Source: Panonychus citri
Taxonomy: Eukaryota > Arthropoda > Arachnida > Trombidiformes > Tetranychidae
DNA length: 64,000 nt
Reading direction: 5' to 3'
Assembly: GCF_014898815.1 (NCBI RefSeq)
Contig: NW_026515432.1
Span: 25,037 to 89,036, forward strand
Position numbers and translations under genes: made by a program. Under the pieces are notes generated by a model that saw only the letters and a program-made list of their open reading frames with translations, did not search any database and had not been told where the DNA came from. Positions 35,323-48,904 of the stretch are shown piece by piece; within the stretch, counting starts at the first letter, position 1, and the number at the start of each line of letters is the position of its first letter.

Positions 35323-35763
35323 CCTCTTTACATACTGGGCAATCTTTTTGTTCACTTTGCCGTTTTCTATGCTAATAACCTTTAGGCCATTGGACTTATC
35401 AACGACTAAATACTTATTCAGTAGCGAATCAAAGAGTCGAATCTAAAAATCTCAAGGTCATGGTGACTTTAAATTCAATTTATTTTAAGGTCAGTTGGAG
35501 GTCATTAATAACTATAATCTTCGATTGCATAATAATTTTATGTGAAAGTTTCGTTTCTAAGAGAAATAATAATTGATTTTGTCAATCAACCGAGATCAAC
35601 ATTTATGACTAAATTATTGTTATTTCTTGAAAGTAAATTCCTGGAATTCATTAATTGATGAAATTTTCTGATTGTGCCACAATTAATAAACTTATTACGA
35701 AAAATAAACTGAGAAATTACATGAAAATCCAAATAAAATGACAGAACTTTTTTCTCACTGTAT

Positions 35764-35990
35764 TTTCATCTTCTTGTTTTTTCCTCCTTCACTATCTTCC
35801 TAGTGATAGTCTTCTCTCTCTCTCTCTCTTGTCTTCTCGTTATCATCATTATACCAAAAAGGTATTGAATTGGTTGAAGAAATAAATAAATACCCAATAG
35901 CTTAATTCACATTCATAGAGCGTTTGTTGATTTTCATCATCATCATCATCTATTGTCTTCATTTCACTTTCTTCTTCATTTCAATTCTCA
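35764..35990 (+). repeat. Direct repeat copy 2 (about 225 bp)
   Basis: Second copy of the repeat at 35110-35322, in the same orientation. Confidence 0.9.
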
Positions 35991-38849
35991 TCTTAATACA
36001 TATACATACATCTTCCTCTTCATCCTATTTCCACTCCCATCTCATCATCATTGTTCCCACTAATTGAAGCGAAACATCAATAAGACAAAAAGCTCATCAT
36101 CTTTGGTACACTGGTGATGATAAAAAAAGTGGGAGTCAGTGGGTGGAAATAAAATTTTAATCAATTTACAGGGAGGAAATTGAAGAGGGAGAGAGACAGA
36201 AAGAGGTGGAAATTGTAGTGGGAGGATTGTTTCATGATATATATATGCATGATTTCAGTTATTTTTTTCACTCAGATTCTGGTAACATGATAACAACATT
36301 TTGACATGAAAATGAAGTCACAATAATCAATTTACTCAATGATTAACATCTCGATTGAAACAATTTAGTTGAATAAGTGATTTAAAAATAAAATAAAAAA
36401 ATGATCATAACTCATCTTTGACTTTGATTGTTGATAATTAAATTAGTGATTAGCAGATTCAACTTACCGAGACAATTAAATTCAGTCAACAATGGAAAGA
36501 CACAATTATCGCAATCAACAAATTGAAGGAAAAGAGTAAAAAATTTGAAAATAGAAACAATTAATTCATTCATAGTACTTTTACTTTTTCCTCATTTTCC
36601 ACTGGTCAGTTTATTTTTATTACTTAATCATTTATTACCTAAAAATGGTCAACAATAGTCAATATGGAAACATATATTACGAAAGTTTTAATGTCCATCT
36701 CATGTCCATCATCGGTGATATCACATACCTTTACCTTTAAATGGCCATTATTATTACTCAGGATAAAAATACCTAACGTGACCAATGGTCATTAGTTGTC
36801 ACAACGATTTTATCACCAGTAAGATAAAAGTTGACCAAAAGTGTTGTTACAATGGACATTTGGATGGACGATTAATGATAAGTATCTTCATCCAAATTAA
36901 ATGACCTGATTTCAAATGTAACCAATTTGGTTAACTGATCAATCAACAATCAGCCTGATTGTTGTTGTTGTTATTGTTTAACTAATTGTTTTGTTGCCTT
37001 ACTTGGTTGATCTCAATGATTATCTAATATTCAATGATCAAGATTAACCTTCAGGATAACATTAAGTTAATACTAAATGAAAACTCATTCATCTCTATGA
37101 ATTTTCAACCTAAATCCTATCAGAACTTATTATTTTCATTATTATCCACCTTCATCACTATCTCTCACTCACCTTATCCCCCTGAATTCCTGGGATGATT
37201 CTTGATTCAATAATTAGGAGTAAATATTTACCCACCATCAATAGTTTCTCATCCTATTGTCAGCTTATTATTATTACCATTGACTCTGGTGTATTGTCTT
37301 GATTATCATTTTTATTTCCCCTGTCATTTTCATGGATTATATTATGTACCATGTATCATGAAGATATGAGAAAGATTCAGGGTATAATTATGATGATTAG
37401 TTCATTTGCTTTCATGAAGGAATTGGTAAATATATGAACGAGAGAGAGAGAGAAAAAAAAGTTGCAGGATTTTTGGTACCATTGGAATTAATTCTCACTC
37501 TGTCTCTCGAATTGTTTCAAGAAGGTTTCATGATTATTCTCATGATGATGATTAGCATTCTCATCATTCTCTAAATCATTTATTCAATCAAATGAAAAGA
37601 TTACTCAGAGTTTTACTCTCTCTCTCTCTCTCTCTTGCATTTTACCCTGAGGGTTTATATGGATAAACGATTCAATGGTGATAAAGAAAGGCAATGAAAA
37701 GACGTGTCATCATCCACTGAGAGTATATTGACTGTCATTTGTTATTCTGATTCAAAATTCATGATAAATATTTCATGATATTTCATTGAGAATAATAATT
37801 TGTTCACATGAAGATAAATAAGAAGGAAAATCCAATATTTTCAAGTTTCCATCATGATTCTGAATCAAGAAGGTGTACATCAGAGGGATAGAAACAGAAT
37901 CATGATGTTGAGAAGGAAGAAAAATCTTTTTTTCCCTCAGAACTTTATCTCTTTTAGAAAAAAAGGAAAAAATCTTTTCTTTTTGGATCAGCCATTTGAC
38001 CATCTCCTTATTGGTCATCATCATAAAAAAGAGAGCAAACTAAGAAACGGAATAAGAATTCATCATGTCCATCGTCTTTATCTCTTCCTTCATGTGAGTG
38101 TGTCTTTCTGTGAGTTTTCTGACCAAAAGTATTAAACGAAGGTGTGACTCGATCTCATGTTCTAATATTGATGCTTTTTTATATATTGACCATTGTCCAC
38201 TTTCTCTTATTTCCTGTTGTTGTTTCCTTTCTGTTATTATATCCTTTCCATGTAACTTTCCCACCATCAGTTTCGAAATACAGATGGAAGAGAAAAAAAT
38301 AACTTCTCTTCTCAAGATTTACTCTTACGTTCTTAAAGTCCATTTAGAACTTTTCTTGTTCGATTTTTTTCTGTTCTCTCTTCTTCTTTCTTTGAAACGA
38401 TTTCACATTTTTTTGTTTCTCCAGTTTATTATCGTTAGTGAATTTCATCATTAATGTTATTATTTTGATAACAGGGCGGGAAAGTAGATCGGTCAGTGAG
38501 AGAGAGAGATGGGAAAATGTCAACAATCTTGAGCATCGACAAGATTCAGATAAATCATCTCAGTAAGTTGAAATGTTATTACCTTGGGTGTGTGAGTGAG
38601 TGTCCACTATTTGGTCAAGCTTTGGATTTGAAAGCTTTCATATATCATTGGTTAACTTTTTAAAATAATGATGATCATCATAAAAATGAGAAAATAGTTA
38701 TGTCACCAAAGTTGAAATGATATGATTGATTAGAAAAAAATTATTGTAGTCATAGAAAAAAATGGAAAGGGAAAAGTATAACAATCAATTGTTGACAATT
38801 AAGGATTATATTAAAAAGGATAATATTACAAATGAGTAAGGAAGTGAAA

Positions 38850-41800
38850 TTATTTTTTCTTTGGTGAAATCATTTGATTGGGAAGAGGTAATGTTTTCGT
38901 TTTCGGCTTGACCAGTTCTCTGAACATAACTTGGACACCTCGTTGTCGGGCTTTTTCAAATTCATCGGCTGCATGTCGTAGTTTTCGTGCCATCGCTTTG
39001 CCCGTTTGTGAAACTAATTTTGAAAATAATGTCGATTTATCTTTAAGTAAATTAAATGGTGAATCAAATTCGGCAACTTGACCAGCATCTAGAACCTGTA
39101 GAAAGAAACATGATTAGATTTCTTTTGAACAGTGGAAAGTTAATTTGATTAATTACCAGAACACGATCCGAGTCAATTATGGTATTTAATCGATGTGCAA
39201 TCGTAAGTGTTGTACATTCAGAGAATTTGGTTCTAATCGTATTTTGAATAACAAGATCAGTTGAATAGTCCACATTAGCGGTAGCCTCGTCGATGACAAG
39301 AATTTTGTTATTACGAAGCAAAGCTCGAGCCAAACAGACCAATTGCCGTTGACCCACCGAAAAGTTACTTCCACCTTCACGAATTTCATACTCTAATTTT
39401 CCATTAAACTCATCAACAGTTTCTCGTAATTGAACATCGCCCAAAGCTTCCCAAATTTCGGCATCTGAGTGCTCTTTAAATGGATCTAGATTGTAACGAA
39501 TTGTACCAGCAAATAGAACTGCTTCTTGTGGAATGATTGAGATTTTTTTACGAAGAGTGTCCAATCCAAGACTCATGATATTGACTTTATCGATAGTTAT
39601 TGAACCTTTCGGTTCGACGATTCTGAAAAGACACGACAAGAGGGAACTTTTTCCAGCTCCTGTTCGACCCACTACTCCAATCTTTTCTTTAGGCTTTATG
39701 GTTATATTGATATCTTCAAGTGTTGGTTTAATCGCTGATGGATATTTAAGACTAACATGTTCAAATTCAATGGCACCAGAATCAGGCCAAGTCGCTGGTG
39801 GGATAACATCAGTAATTGGAGGAGCTTCAGTTTCTATCTCAGTATATTCAATGACTCGTTCAACGGCAGTCATTTGACTCTCAAATTCAGCTGATTGACG
39901 AACAGACCATTGGAAAAGACCGATAAGAATGACCACCGATGAAAGGGCAACACCAACTTCTCCAGGAGCATTATCTAAATCAAAAGTATAAGTATAAAGA
40001 GGTAAGAAAACTAATTAGCTAATCAAGTAAAAATCTTTACGATGATTTATGGTTGTAGATAGAAAAAAAATCACACAGGAAATGATTTCCAAGTCAAGAT
40101 GATTATCAATCATTTAACACAGACGCTAATTGATTAAGTGGTTGATATCAGTAGATTGACAATGTTTACCTTGAGTGATGGTGACAATTACAGTGGTAAC
40201 AATGATTATGTATAGTAGACAAAAATAATCAGTGAAAACTCCCAATGCTCTTGAAGCACAAATAAAGGTGAACCAGGTACCCGAATGATCATTAAGGTGA
40301 GCCTCAAATCGACGGCAAAATAAATCTTCCACTTTATATGATCTAATTGTTACAATTCCTTCGACAATTGATTGGATTAACGAATAAACCGGACTTCGAG
40401 CTAATGAGAAAAAACAAAAACAAAAGAAAACAATCAAATTAATTATTTAAAAATACAAATTATACAAGAGGAAAAACAATCATCATCATCATCATCATCA
40501 TCATCGTAGATCTTAAGATTCAATCAATCGAAATGATTAAGGTAATAGTGATGATAATCAAGATGATGATCTTGTAAAAGTTTAATGAGTGGAAAACCCA
40601 TTAAACAAATTGTATTACTTGATTGTTAAAACAATTTACTTGTTAGATATATTAAATTAAAGTAAATGGTAATGAGTGAAGGAGGTTCAACATTATAAAC
40701 ATGTCACAATTATTGTTGTCACTTGTTAGATAATTGTAACAAGGATAATGTTTAATTAACTTAATTACCAACTGATTCAAGTCTTTTAATGTCTCTCCCT
40801 GAGCGGATATAAAACTTTCTTAATGCAAGTACACTAATCAACAAGAAAATGGCTGGAATAATTAATGAAGGTGAAACATAGGCAATAACAAATATACAAC
40901 CAATTGCAGTAAATGAATTCTAAATGAGAAAGAATAACAACAATTTAACAAAGGAAGAGAGAGAAAAAAATTGATTGATTGATAATTGATGATTAACTTA
41001 CCAGAATTAAATCAAACGCAGTTGATGGTAAAAGTTCATCGATGATTGAAAGATCTCTAGAGAAGCGATTTAAAATTCTGCCTATCGGATTAGACTCGAA
41101 GAGTGACATTGGTGATCGTAGGACACGATAAAAGATGACATTGTGAAGGTTAATCGAGGCATTGTTACAGATACGGAAAAGTAAAGTTGACCTTAGAATA
41201 CTGGTTACAAAAAGTCCGATGATTAATGATGAATAGATGCCAATGTTATATGTTAAATTAGGATCTTGCGAATCGGGAACATCAGACCGATAACCAGCCG
41301 ATTCAAAGTCCATGATTGGTAAACTGTAAAACCCAACTGGTGATCGAGACCAAAGCCATTCCATGATTAAATTGTCTCGAAATTTTTTCATTAATGAACC
41401 AGAAAAGGAATCCGTCCAATTGGATAGCCAAAGGTCATTAGAGGTGAAAAATACTTGGGACAATATATTGGTAGCCAATGTTGCTAATCCAAGGAAACAA
41501 TTGGCCCCCGATTTCAGATAAGCCCAATATACTTTAGTTTTAACTGTTCCTCTAGAATATTGTTCAACTTCAGGTGATGGTTGCATAATTGGGACAATAT
41601 CAATCGCTCCCATAGGCATAGAGCCCACGGAAAGTTGGGAAGCGGTTGAATCTCGAGATGGAGTTGAGTTGACCGGTGAATGTGCCACGTCTTTTGATTT
41701 ACGTTGTTTTTCAGCCCGTTTTCGAGCTCTTTTGGCCTTAATCAATTTACTTTTAGCTGTTTCCTTTGATATTTCACTGACTAAATCAACTTTGGCTGCT

Positions 41801-44298
41801 TGAAGTTCAGTAAGGGAATTAAACAAGGTCGCTTTACCGTCGTGCATTAAAACAATTTTACTAGCTTTCTGTAAGAATTGAATTTGATGGGTTACCAATA
41901 AAACCGCTTTTCCAGAAAGAAAATCTCTAATACACCTAAGAAAAAAGGCAAATAAGAATGACGATAAAAATGAATTAATTACGTCAATCATATTAATCGC
42001 TTGTCATTAACAATCAGCCAATCAAAATGTCTTACCGTTCAAATATAAGATTTGCAACATGAGCATCAACAGCACTCAAAGGATCATCAAGAAGGTAAAT
42101 ATCAGCTTCACGATAAATTGCTCTGAAAAATGTAATAGATTCAATTGATTAGTTGAAATTGGAATGAAATGATTTTGATTGATAATTTACCTGGCAAGAG
42201 AAACTCTCGCTCTTTGACCACCACTAAGACCAATACCTCTCTCACCAACTAAGGTGGAATCACCAAAGGGTAAGGACATGATATCACGCTCCAGAGTACT
42301 CGCTGCGAGTACACGTTTGTATCTTTCGGGATTAAATGGTTGACCGAAAAGAATATTTTCCCTAATACTTGCATTGAAAGACCAAATTTCCTGTGAAGCA
42401 TAAGAAATTGTACCATTTCGTATAACTCTACCAGTCTTATTGTGAATCTCGTCAAGAATTGCCAACAGTAGGGAAGTTTTCCCACTCCCGGTAGAACCAA
42501 TAATCACCATAAGATCACCTTGATTTACTTGTAAGTTAATATTTTCCAGACAAGAATCGTCATCAGATGGATCCCAATAAGAAGTTAATTTATCAATGTG
42601 CACAAATCGAGTCTCGACCGGATTATCAACAGCAATCGAATTTGAATTGACAACATTTTCCAATACTAACAAGGACTAAAAGAGAGAATAAATTTTAACA
42701 CTAGATGATGGAAATCTATATACAGGTAAACCTACCGTAATTCGTTTACATGAAACCAGTGCTTCGAAAAAGGTTGAAACCGCTTGAGGAAATTGAAGTG
42801 TCAACGTTATCCGAAGCGTATTGAATAAAGCCAAAGTTACGAAAATGGCATCAGCTTTCAACGGGAAACCTCGTAGTATATGGGTAACAAAACATGAGAA
42901 GATGATAACTCGAGTGGTGACAAACGAAAGTGACATATTGATGGCACGAAGAAAACAGAACCATTTGATACTTTTAACTTCTTTCCTGGAAAAGATCGAG
43001 AGAAAAAAGAAACAATTATCAGTTAAGAAAATAATGATAATGTGATATTAATAATAATAATAATTACTCTCGTAACGATTGAACCATATCGGCAAAAGGT
43101 TTTTCCCATGAGTACATTTTGATCACTTTAATTCCAGAAAGTACTTCAGTCATTGTTCTTATCCGTTCATCGGTAAAACCAGCGGTATTCCGTCGGGTTT
43201 TCCCAAAAGATGAGCCCATCAATAATTGAAAAGGGACGAAAATACAAATGACCGCAAATCCGGCTAAATAAGAGTAACCAATATAAGACCAAATAATGAA
43301 AGAAATGATAATCGTTTGAATAGGAGCAATAATCATATAAGGTAAAAACCAAGAGCACTGTTACAATTTCATAACAAAACAATTAATAACAAAATGTTCA
43401 TAATAATAATAATCTGAGAATCAGGTAATCAGTCTCTTACCTCATCAAACCTTTGAACATCGTTGGACATTAGGTTAACAATTTGACCAATCTCATTGTT
43501 GAGAATAGATGATTTCGAAAGGGTTAACAGTTTATCTAACATTAATCGTTGAACGGCAACTCGAGCCTTCATTCCGTATCGAGCAGCATTTGCGAACCAT
43601 GGATGATGAGTAACAACAAACGATATGGAACAGAAACAGAATCCAATGGTGTAATAGAGTAAATTATTTGATTCTTTTTCCTTTTCTATTCCTCTACCAA
43701 AGTAATTAACTATTGCACCAAGAAAGAAAGGTTGAATAATCCGAATGAAAAAATCCTGTGAGTAAACAAAATGGAGAGAAGCAAAAAATCATTAAATATA
43801 CAAATACAATCAAGAAACTAATAAACTGATTGTCGGTTCTCTCGTTCTCTTTGTACCTCATAGCCAAGAATAAGAAATGAGATTAACATGTAACGATAAC
43901 CAAATGCTCTAAGTAAAGCTCTCGCTAAGCTTGGTTGCTTTTTCTTCATCTCCTTGGCCCATTCTCTGTGTAGGATAATAAGATTTTCTAAGTAAATTTC
44001 CAACAGAAAATGATCTTATCCCAATACGGGAATTTGTCACTTACACAGACAATTTATTGTAAACTTTGTCCGCTTCATCGCTGGTACTACATCGGTACAT
44101 ATCGGTTAGCTCCAAATCTTTTTTATATCCTCTCTTGAATAAGGATAAATTCCAACTGTAAAATTAATAGAGCAAAAAGTCAATCAATTAGTTAGATTCG
44201 TTCATCTCTTTTTGTTGTACTTACGCGAATGAAGTTCGAGACCAGAAATTAGCACTATCCCATGGACAGGGAATGGTCACTTTTTCCTGGTTATCCAT
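38850..44298 (-). CDS. ABCC4-like: ABCC4/MRP4-like multidrug resistance ABC transporter, 13 coding exons, 1366 aa
   Basis: Plasma-membrane ABC exporter of the short-MRP type (no TMD0); relatives export organic anions, cyclic nucleotides and conjugates. Coding exons on the minus strand: 44298-44225, 44155-44045, 43965-43857, 43755-43441, 43357-43068, 42985-42736, 42675-42191, 42122-42036, 41935-41002, 40919-40769, 40400-40170, 39974-39157, 39095-38850; all introns are GT-AG and phases match. The total, 4101 nt, is close to human ABCC4 (1325 aa). TMD1 is at about 62-380. NBD1 has Walker A GSTGSGKTS (~441), LSGGQ (~537), and Walker B IYLLDDPLSAVDA, where Asp replaces the catalytic Glu as is normal in ABCC. 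A Lys/Arg-rich linker precedes TMD2. NBD2 has GRTGAGKSS (~1113), SVGQRQ (~1218), and VIDEATANVD. The start ATG at 44296-44298 precedes an N-terminus that aligns with ABCC4. No breaks are seen, so the gene looks functional. Confidence 0.95.
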
Positions 44299-45692
44299 AG
44301 TAACCACCACGCGATTTTTTCACTTCTCCGTCTTGATAGGGCACAATTTAATTTACGTACCAACGGGTTGGCAGTGAAAGAATCACAATCTAAATGGAGT
44401 CACAATCCTGAGAGATAAAAGTTAAACAAAGAAAAAAAATGTTAACCGTTAAAGAAATTAGAGTAAATCAAATAAACATTCAATTAGTCAACAATGTTGC
44501 ACAACAATTACTTTTAAATTAACTGGATTAATCCAAAAGAATCCGTGGCTTTTAATTTAGACAATCAGTCAATCAAGAAAGTTGCTCATTTAAATCATCT
44601 GATCATCTAATTGTTTCTCATTGGTGTGATAAATTCAATTGATTTTCCAATTGATGATTTCTTTTCTTCATCATCTTCTTTGTCTAATTGTGACAATCAA
44701 CAGCTATCATCAAATTGATTACCTCCAATGATTACATGTAATTTTGTTTGTTCGGCTGGTCTATTTGTTGACAATCCAATTGATCCGTAACAGTAATTGA
44801 ACATCACTCTTTTCCCGGCGAAAAGATTGATCCGATCTGATTAATTTCCAACAATTTCTAATCATAATAGAGAATTACTTTAACCATTGGTAAACCAATT
44901 GAATCATCAACAATTATAAAAATAGAAAATCAATTCTCAAAAAAATCAAAATCCATCCAAAGATCATGATGATGAACACAACACACAGAGATTAAATTTA
45001 TAATTAGATTATAAATCTCCAGAAAAAGAAAACCGGAAACATGATGATAATCACCACCACAATTAGACAAAATTAATCTGATTCATTTGAAAAGAATATA
45101 AAAATAAATCAATGAAACATATTTAAAATTAATTCCAAACTTGAAACCAAACAAGAGAGAGAAAGAAAAAAAAACAAACAAATGTCACAATCTAACAAAC
45201 GAATCGATGATGAATAAACAAAGCGAAACGAATAGTTGACAGTAAACAGTTTTCTCTAGTTATTCATGGAACATTAATCAAGTCAAAAGGTTAAAGGTGA
45301 AAAAGAAAATGAAGATAATTAACATTAATTAATTAAAAAAAAAGAAAAATTCTCAATCAAAACAAAACAAAAAAGAAGAAAAAATTCTTAAGCTGTTAAT
45401 CTACCGGCTCATCGATTCTCGGCTTGGGTTAAGATTTTCTTCTAATTCGATGCGCCCCCTAGCGGATAGAGAATAAAATGTTTCTCTTTTAATTCTCTTC
45501 TAAAGTCATAAAGAGAGAATAAATTTTTTATTATTAATTGGTGTTTTGTTTTTCTTTTTTTGCTTGGTGGTTGTAAATTGTTTTCTTTTTTTCTCTCTCT
45601 CTCTCTCCCTCTATCTCTATCTCTATCTCTCTCTCTTTTTCTCGCTTTCTCTCTGTTGTTATCTAACTAATTAAACACTGATTGTGATTACA
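44299..45692. promoter_or_regulatory. Divergent intergenic region between ABCC4-like and TBC1D24-like genes
   Basis: The two genes are head to head with 1.39 kb between start codons, so both promoters (and any 5' UTR exons) should lie here. The region is AT-rich except for a compact GC-richer patch at about 45400-45470. A CT-rich tract (45590-45650) lies just upstream of the TBC1D24-like ATG and could be a splice-acceptor polypyrimidine tract or a promoter element. No TATA box is clear for either gene. Confidence 0.6.
45452..45465 (-). promoter_or_regulatory. CTCF-core-like motif
   Basis: Plus strand GCGCCCCCTAGCGG; its complement CCGCTAGGGGGCGC matches the CTCF core CCASYAGRKGGCRS at 13 of 14 positions (G for A at position 3). 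It is the sharpest GC-rich word in the divergent promoter region. Occupancy is unproven. Confidence 0.45.
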
Positions 45693-48404
45693 ATGTTTAT
45701 AATAAATGTTTATAATAATCCTCCTCTGGAGGAATGGGTAAAATCCCGTAACCAGTCAAAGTTGAAAACTCTGTGTCGAAAATTCCAGATCCCCTGTAAT
45801 TCACCAATTCGTACCAATTTATGGCCATCTTTATGTCGATCATATAAGAAAACAACCTCTGAGCCTCAATTTGAAGATCTCCTTAAAGCTAATTTACTTT
45901 CACCTTCCTCATCTGCAACAGTATTTGTTAATGATGGTGGTGGCGGGCAATCTGATAGAGGAGGAGGAGGAGGAGGAGGAGGAGGTGTTGGTGTTGATGG
46001 TAGTAGTGGTATTACTGGTGGCGGTGGAAGTGCAACTAATAAAGGATCAATTACTGGTAGAAATAATAGTAAAAATAATAATCGTAGTAGTGGTGGTGGT
46101 GGTGGTGGTGCAAGTGTTGTTGAAATGCAGGTATTACAATTGTCTACATCATATTCTAATGGGATGATTACCGATCGTTTACCTGGTGATTTACCTCGTA
46201 AATTACCTTCTTTTGTTGATCCAAATTATTGTCGTTATTTTAAGTTAAACCCTGATGGACAAAGATTAATTGAACGTATTCTATGGATTTTAGCTCTCAA
46301 ACACAATGAGATTACCCTTTGCCCATTATTATATCCAATTGCGGCTCTTTTTCTTCATTATTATGACATTACTCAAACATTAACCTCATTAACCTATTTA
46401 TTGGAAGCACCTTCATCAGGTATTGGTGGTAAAGAAGGACCTTATCTATTGCCCCAATCGAGAACCCAAATTGTCCGTCAAGCTTATGTTCTACTACGAT
46501 TAACAAATAAATTTGGTTTCCTTCCAAGGCGAGGTTTTTTCACTGAACAACGGGATCGTTTGATTAAAGAAAATGAAATGGACGCTTGTTTCCTTGATTG
46601 GTTAAAATGGATTTTCATTGGTCTACCCTTTGAACATGTTGTCAGAATAATGGATTGTTTCCTGGTAGAAGGAACAAAATTTCTTTATCGTATTGGTTTA
46701 ACATTATTAATATTGTATAAAAATTCCAGACCAGTATCACCACCTTCTCGTCTTGGTATGATTACTAATAACACTTCAACCAACATAAATAACCTAAACA
46801 ACATTAACTCTACCAACAATATTAACAATGGTTCCTCTGCCACTTCTGCTGCTGCCACCAACAACTTTAATACATCAAATACATCAACATCTACATCAAA
46901 CACCACCTACAATAACACTTCAACAACAACAACAAATTCCTCCTCCTCTTCATCATCTTCAACATCCTCTTCGTCACCATTCACCTTGGACCTGATGTTG
47001 TCCTTTTGTGAGACAATCAAATTAACACCCGATGAGCTAATAACCGTGGCAACCCAATTACGACGTTTATCTCGTTCAAAAATTGACCGAACCTACAAGG
47101 AAGCCTCCCACCGAACGGAAAAATTTAAAATACGCTCAGCTCCACCATCACCTTATCATCATTCACATCATCTGGGTTATAATGATCTTACTCCAACCTC
47201 ATCAAGGAAACTTGAAATGATCAGCCTTGATTCGGTTAAAATATCTGATTGTACTCGGATAGCACCACGATCTCTTAAATCATCAATATGTGATTGGCAA
47301 TTATTAGATATACTCTGGGATTGGATACCTGAAAGAACACTCATCAAAGAACCGGTCATCATCTTCTGTTCAGATGTCCATGGAAATTCATTGTCTACAT
47401 TTTATGCTAAAAATGAAACTGTTGAACAATCAATTTTACTCATAAAAACAGTCAACAATGAGGTAAATAATAATATCAATCATGAAATCATCATCATGCC
47501 AACAATTAACTTTCACTACCCACAATCACAAAGGAAGACATGTAAAAAGACAGAGAGAAGAGAGAGAGAGAGATATATATGTATGTATTTAAAAAAGAGA
47601 TGAAAGGAAAATAGAAAGGGAAAGATAAAGATAAAAATTTGATCCTTGATTGTTGATTAATTTGAACATACAAATCAAATTAACAAAATGAACAAAAACA
47701 AATTGATAGCTATGATTAACTCACCTTTTTGATTTTGTAATATATTATCATTATTACGATATGATAATTTGAGATAGTTAATCGATTCATAATCAGAGAA
47801 TCCAATTTCATTAACAGTAACATAAATAATAGTGATGGTGTTGATGAAGATGAGATGATAACATGATGAAAAGACAAAATATCGATAGAGAAAGAGATAG
47901 AGTGAGAAGAGCGGAGAAGTAAAAAAATATTATTTAGAGAGAAAGAGGGAGAGAGGGAGAGAGAGAGTGTGAAAGAGAGAAAAAGAGAAAAGTAAATCAC
48001 TGAGCAACAATTTAATACATTTAACAGCAATTGATCCACAATCAGCATTATCATAACAGTTTAAATGAAGAGATCAGGAAGAAGAGGAAACTATTTGGTT
48101 AAATTAATCCAATTAAACCAATTTAGTTTTCTCAGCATTGTAATTCAAGAAGATAATGACGAAGATAAAAATTGAACCTTATTTACCAATGTAAAATTAG
48201 GTGTTTATTTTATTATCTCTTTCGTATTTCTCTGTCTACATGATGATATATTTTTATCTCTTGACAATTGATTGCATTTATCAAGATCTTTCGTCAAGAC
48301 ATCATTTGCATTTTAATTGCAAACAGTTTACAATAAGTTGACTCAGATGATAATTAAAGAGAGTCTCCCTTTCTCCCTTTCCCTCTCTCCCTCTTTCTCT
48401 CTCC

Positions 48405-48439
<35 letters not shown>

Positions 48440-48904
48440 CCCCTCTCTCTCTCACCTTGATTATTGTAATTTTGACTAATTGTTTTCTATTCTGTTTTTT
48501 TTTCTTTACACTTTTTAATTTAGATCTTCGGTGCTTTTTGCTCAACCTCATGGTCTGATCGATTAGGATTTGATCGTAAGGGCGCAGCGAAACAATATTT
48601 CGGTACCGGGGAAACATTCCTATTCACATTAAAACCAAAGGTTGCTTATTATCCCTGGGTTGGTACCAAAGAGTATGGTTCAGACCAAACGAGAAACATT
48701 CCTTGTTCATGTCAACTCTTTATGGCCGCTAATGCCAAAATGATTACCATTGGTGCTGGTAACGGAGTTGGCCTTTGGTTAGATGAAAATCTTACCAAAG
48801 GTAAAACGGAACGTTGTGATACTTTTAATAACAAACCATTATGTACCAGTGGAGACTTTGCATGTTCCATTGTTGAGGTTATTGGCTTTATTTCATCATG
48901 GTGA
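45693..48904 (+). CDS. TBC1D24-like: TBC1D24/Skywalker-like protein (TBC plus TLDc), 716 aa, two coding exons
   Basis: Homologues act at synapses as Rab35-directed TBC proteins that bind phosphoinositides and control vesicle trafficking. Exons are 45693-47462 and 48524-48904, with a GTAAAT...TTTAG intron and phase 0 on both sides. The TBC domain spans about residues 170-345 (IERILWILALKHNEITLCP... and CFLVEGTKFLYR match TBC1D24). A Thr/Asn/Ser linker of about 85 residues follows. TLDc spans about 526-712, with WDWIPERT, LLIKT, then FGAFCSTSWSDR, GTGETFLF, and GNGVGLWLDENL/CDTFNNKPLC. A Gly/Asp-rich insert (residues ~85-150) has no counterpart in the family. The first ATG (45693) is chosen because codons before it are not ATG-initiated; a 5' UTR exon may exist. 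It is divergent from the ABCC4-like gene. Confidence 0.93.
48361..48456. repeat. CT-rich tract in intron 1 of the TBC1D24-like gene
   Basis: A 95-bp pyrimidine-rich run of CTC, CCT and CTTT units ends about 65 bp before the exon 2 acceptor. It extends the normal polypyrimidine tract and may influence splicing. Confidence 0.7.

Larger units (their letters stand above)
27000..38849. other. Long gene-free stretch
   Basis: No recognisable gene in nearly 12 kb. The sequence is AT-rich, with (GAT)n, (ATC)n, (GA)n and (CT)n tracts and short repeats of TAATGATGATAAT type. One pair of ~200-bp direct repeats (35.1 and 35.8 kb) is noted separately. Part of it must hold the 3' flank of the ABCC4-like gene. 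Confidence 0.6.

Noticed and set aside
35110..35990. LTR-like direct repeats as a solo retroelement.
   Set aside because: No TG...CA ends, primer site or polypurine tract were found; treated as a local duplication.
39330..39370. NBD2 signature FSVGQ rather than LSGGQ in the ABCC4-like protein, as a possible inactivation.
   Set aside because: The same SNFSVGQRQ block is present in vertebrate ABCC4, so it is the family norm.
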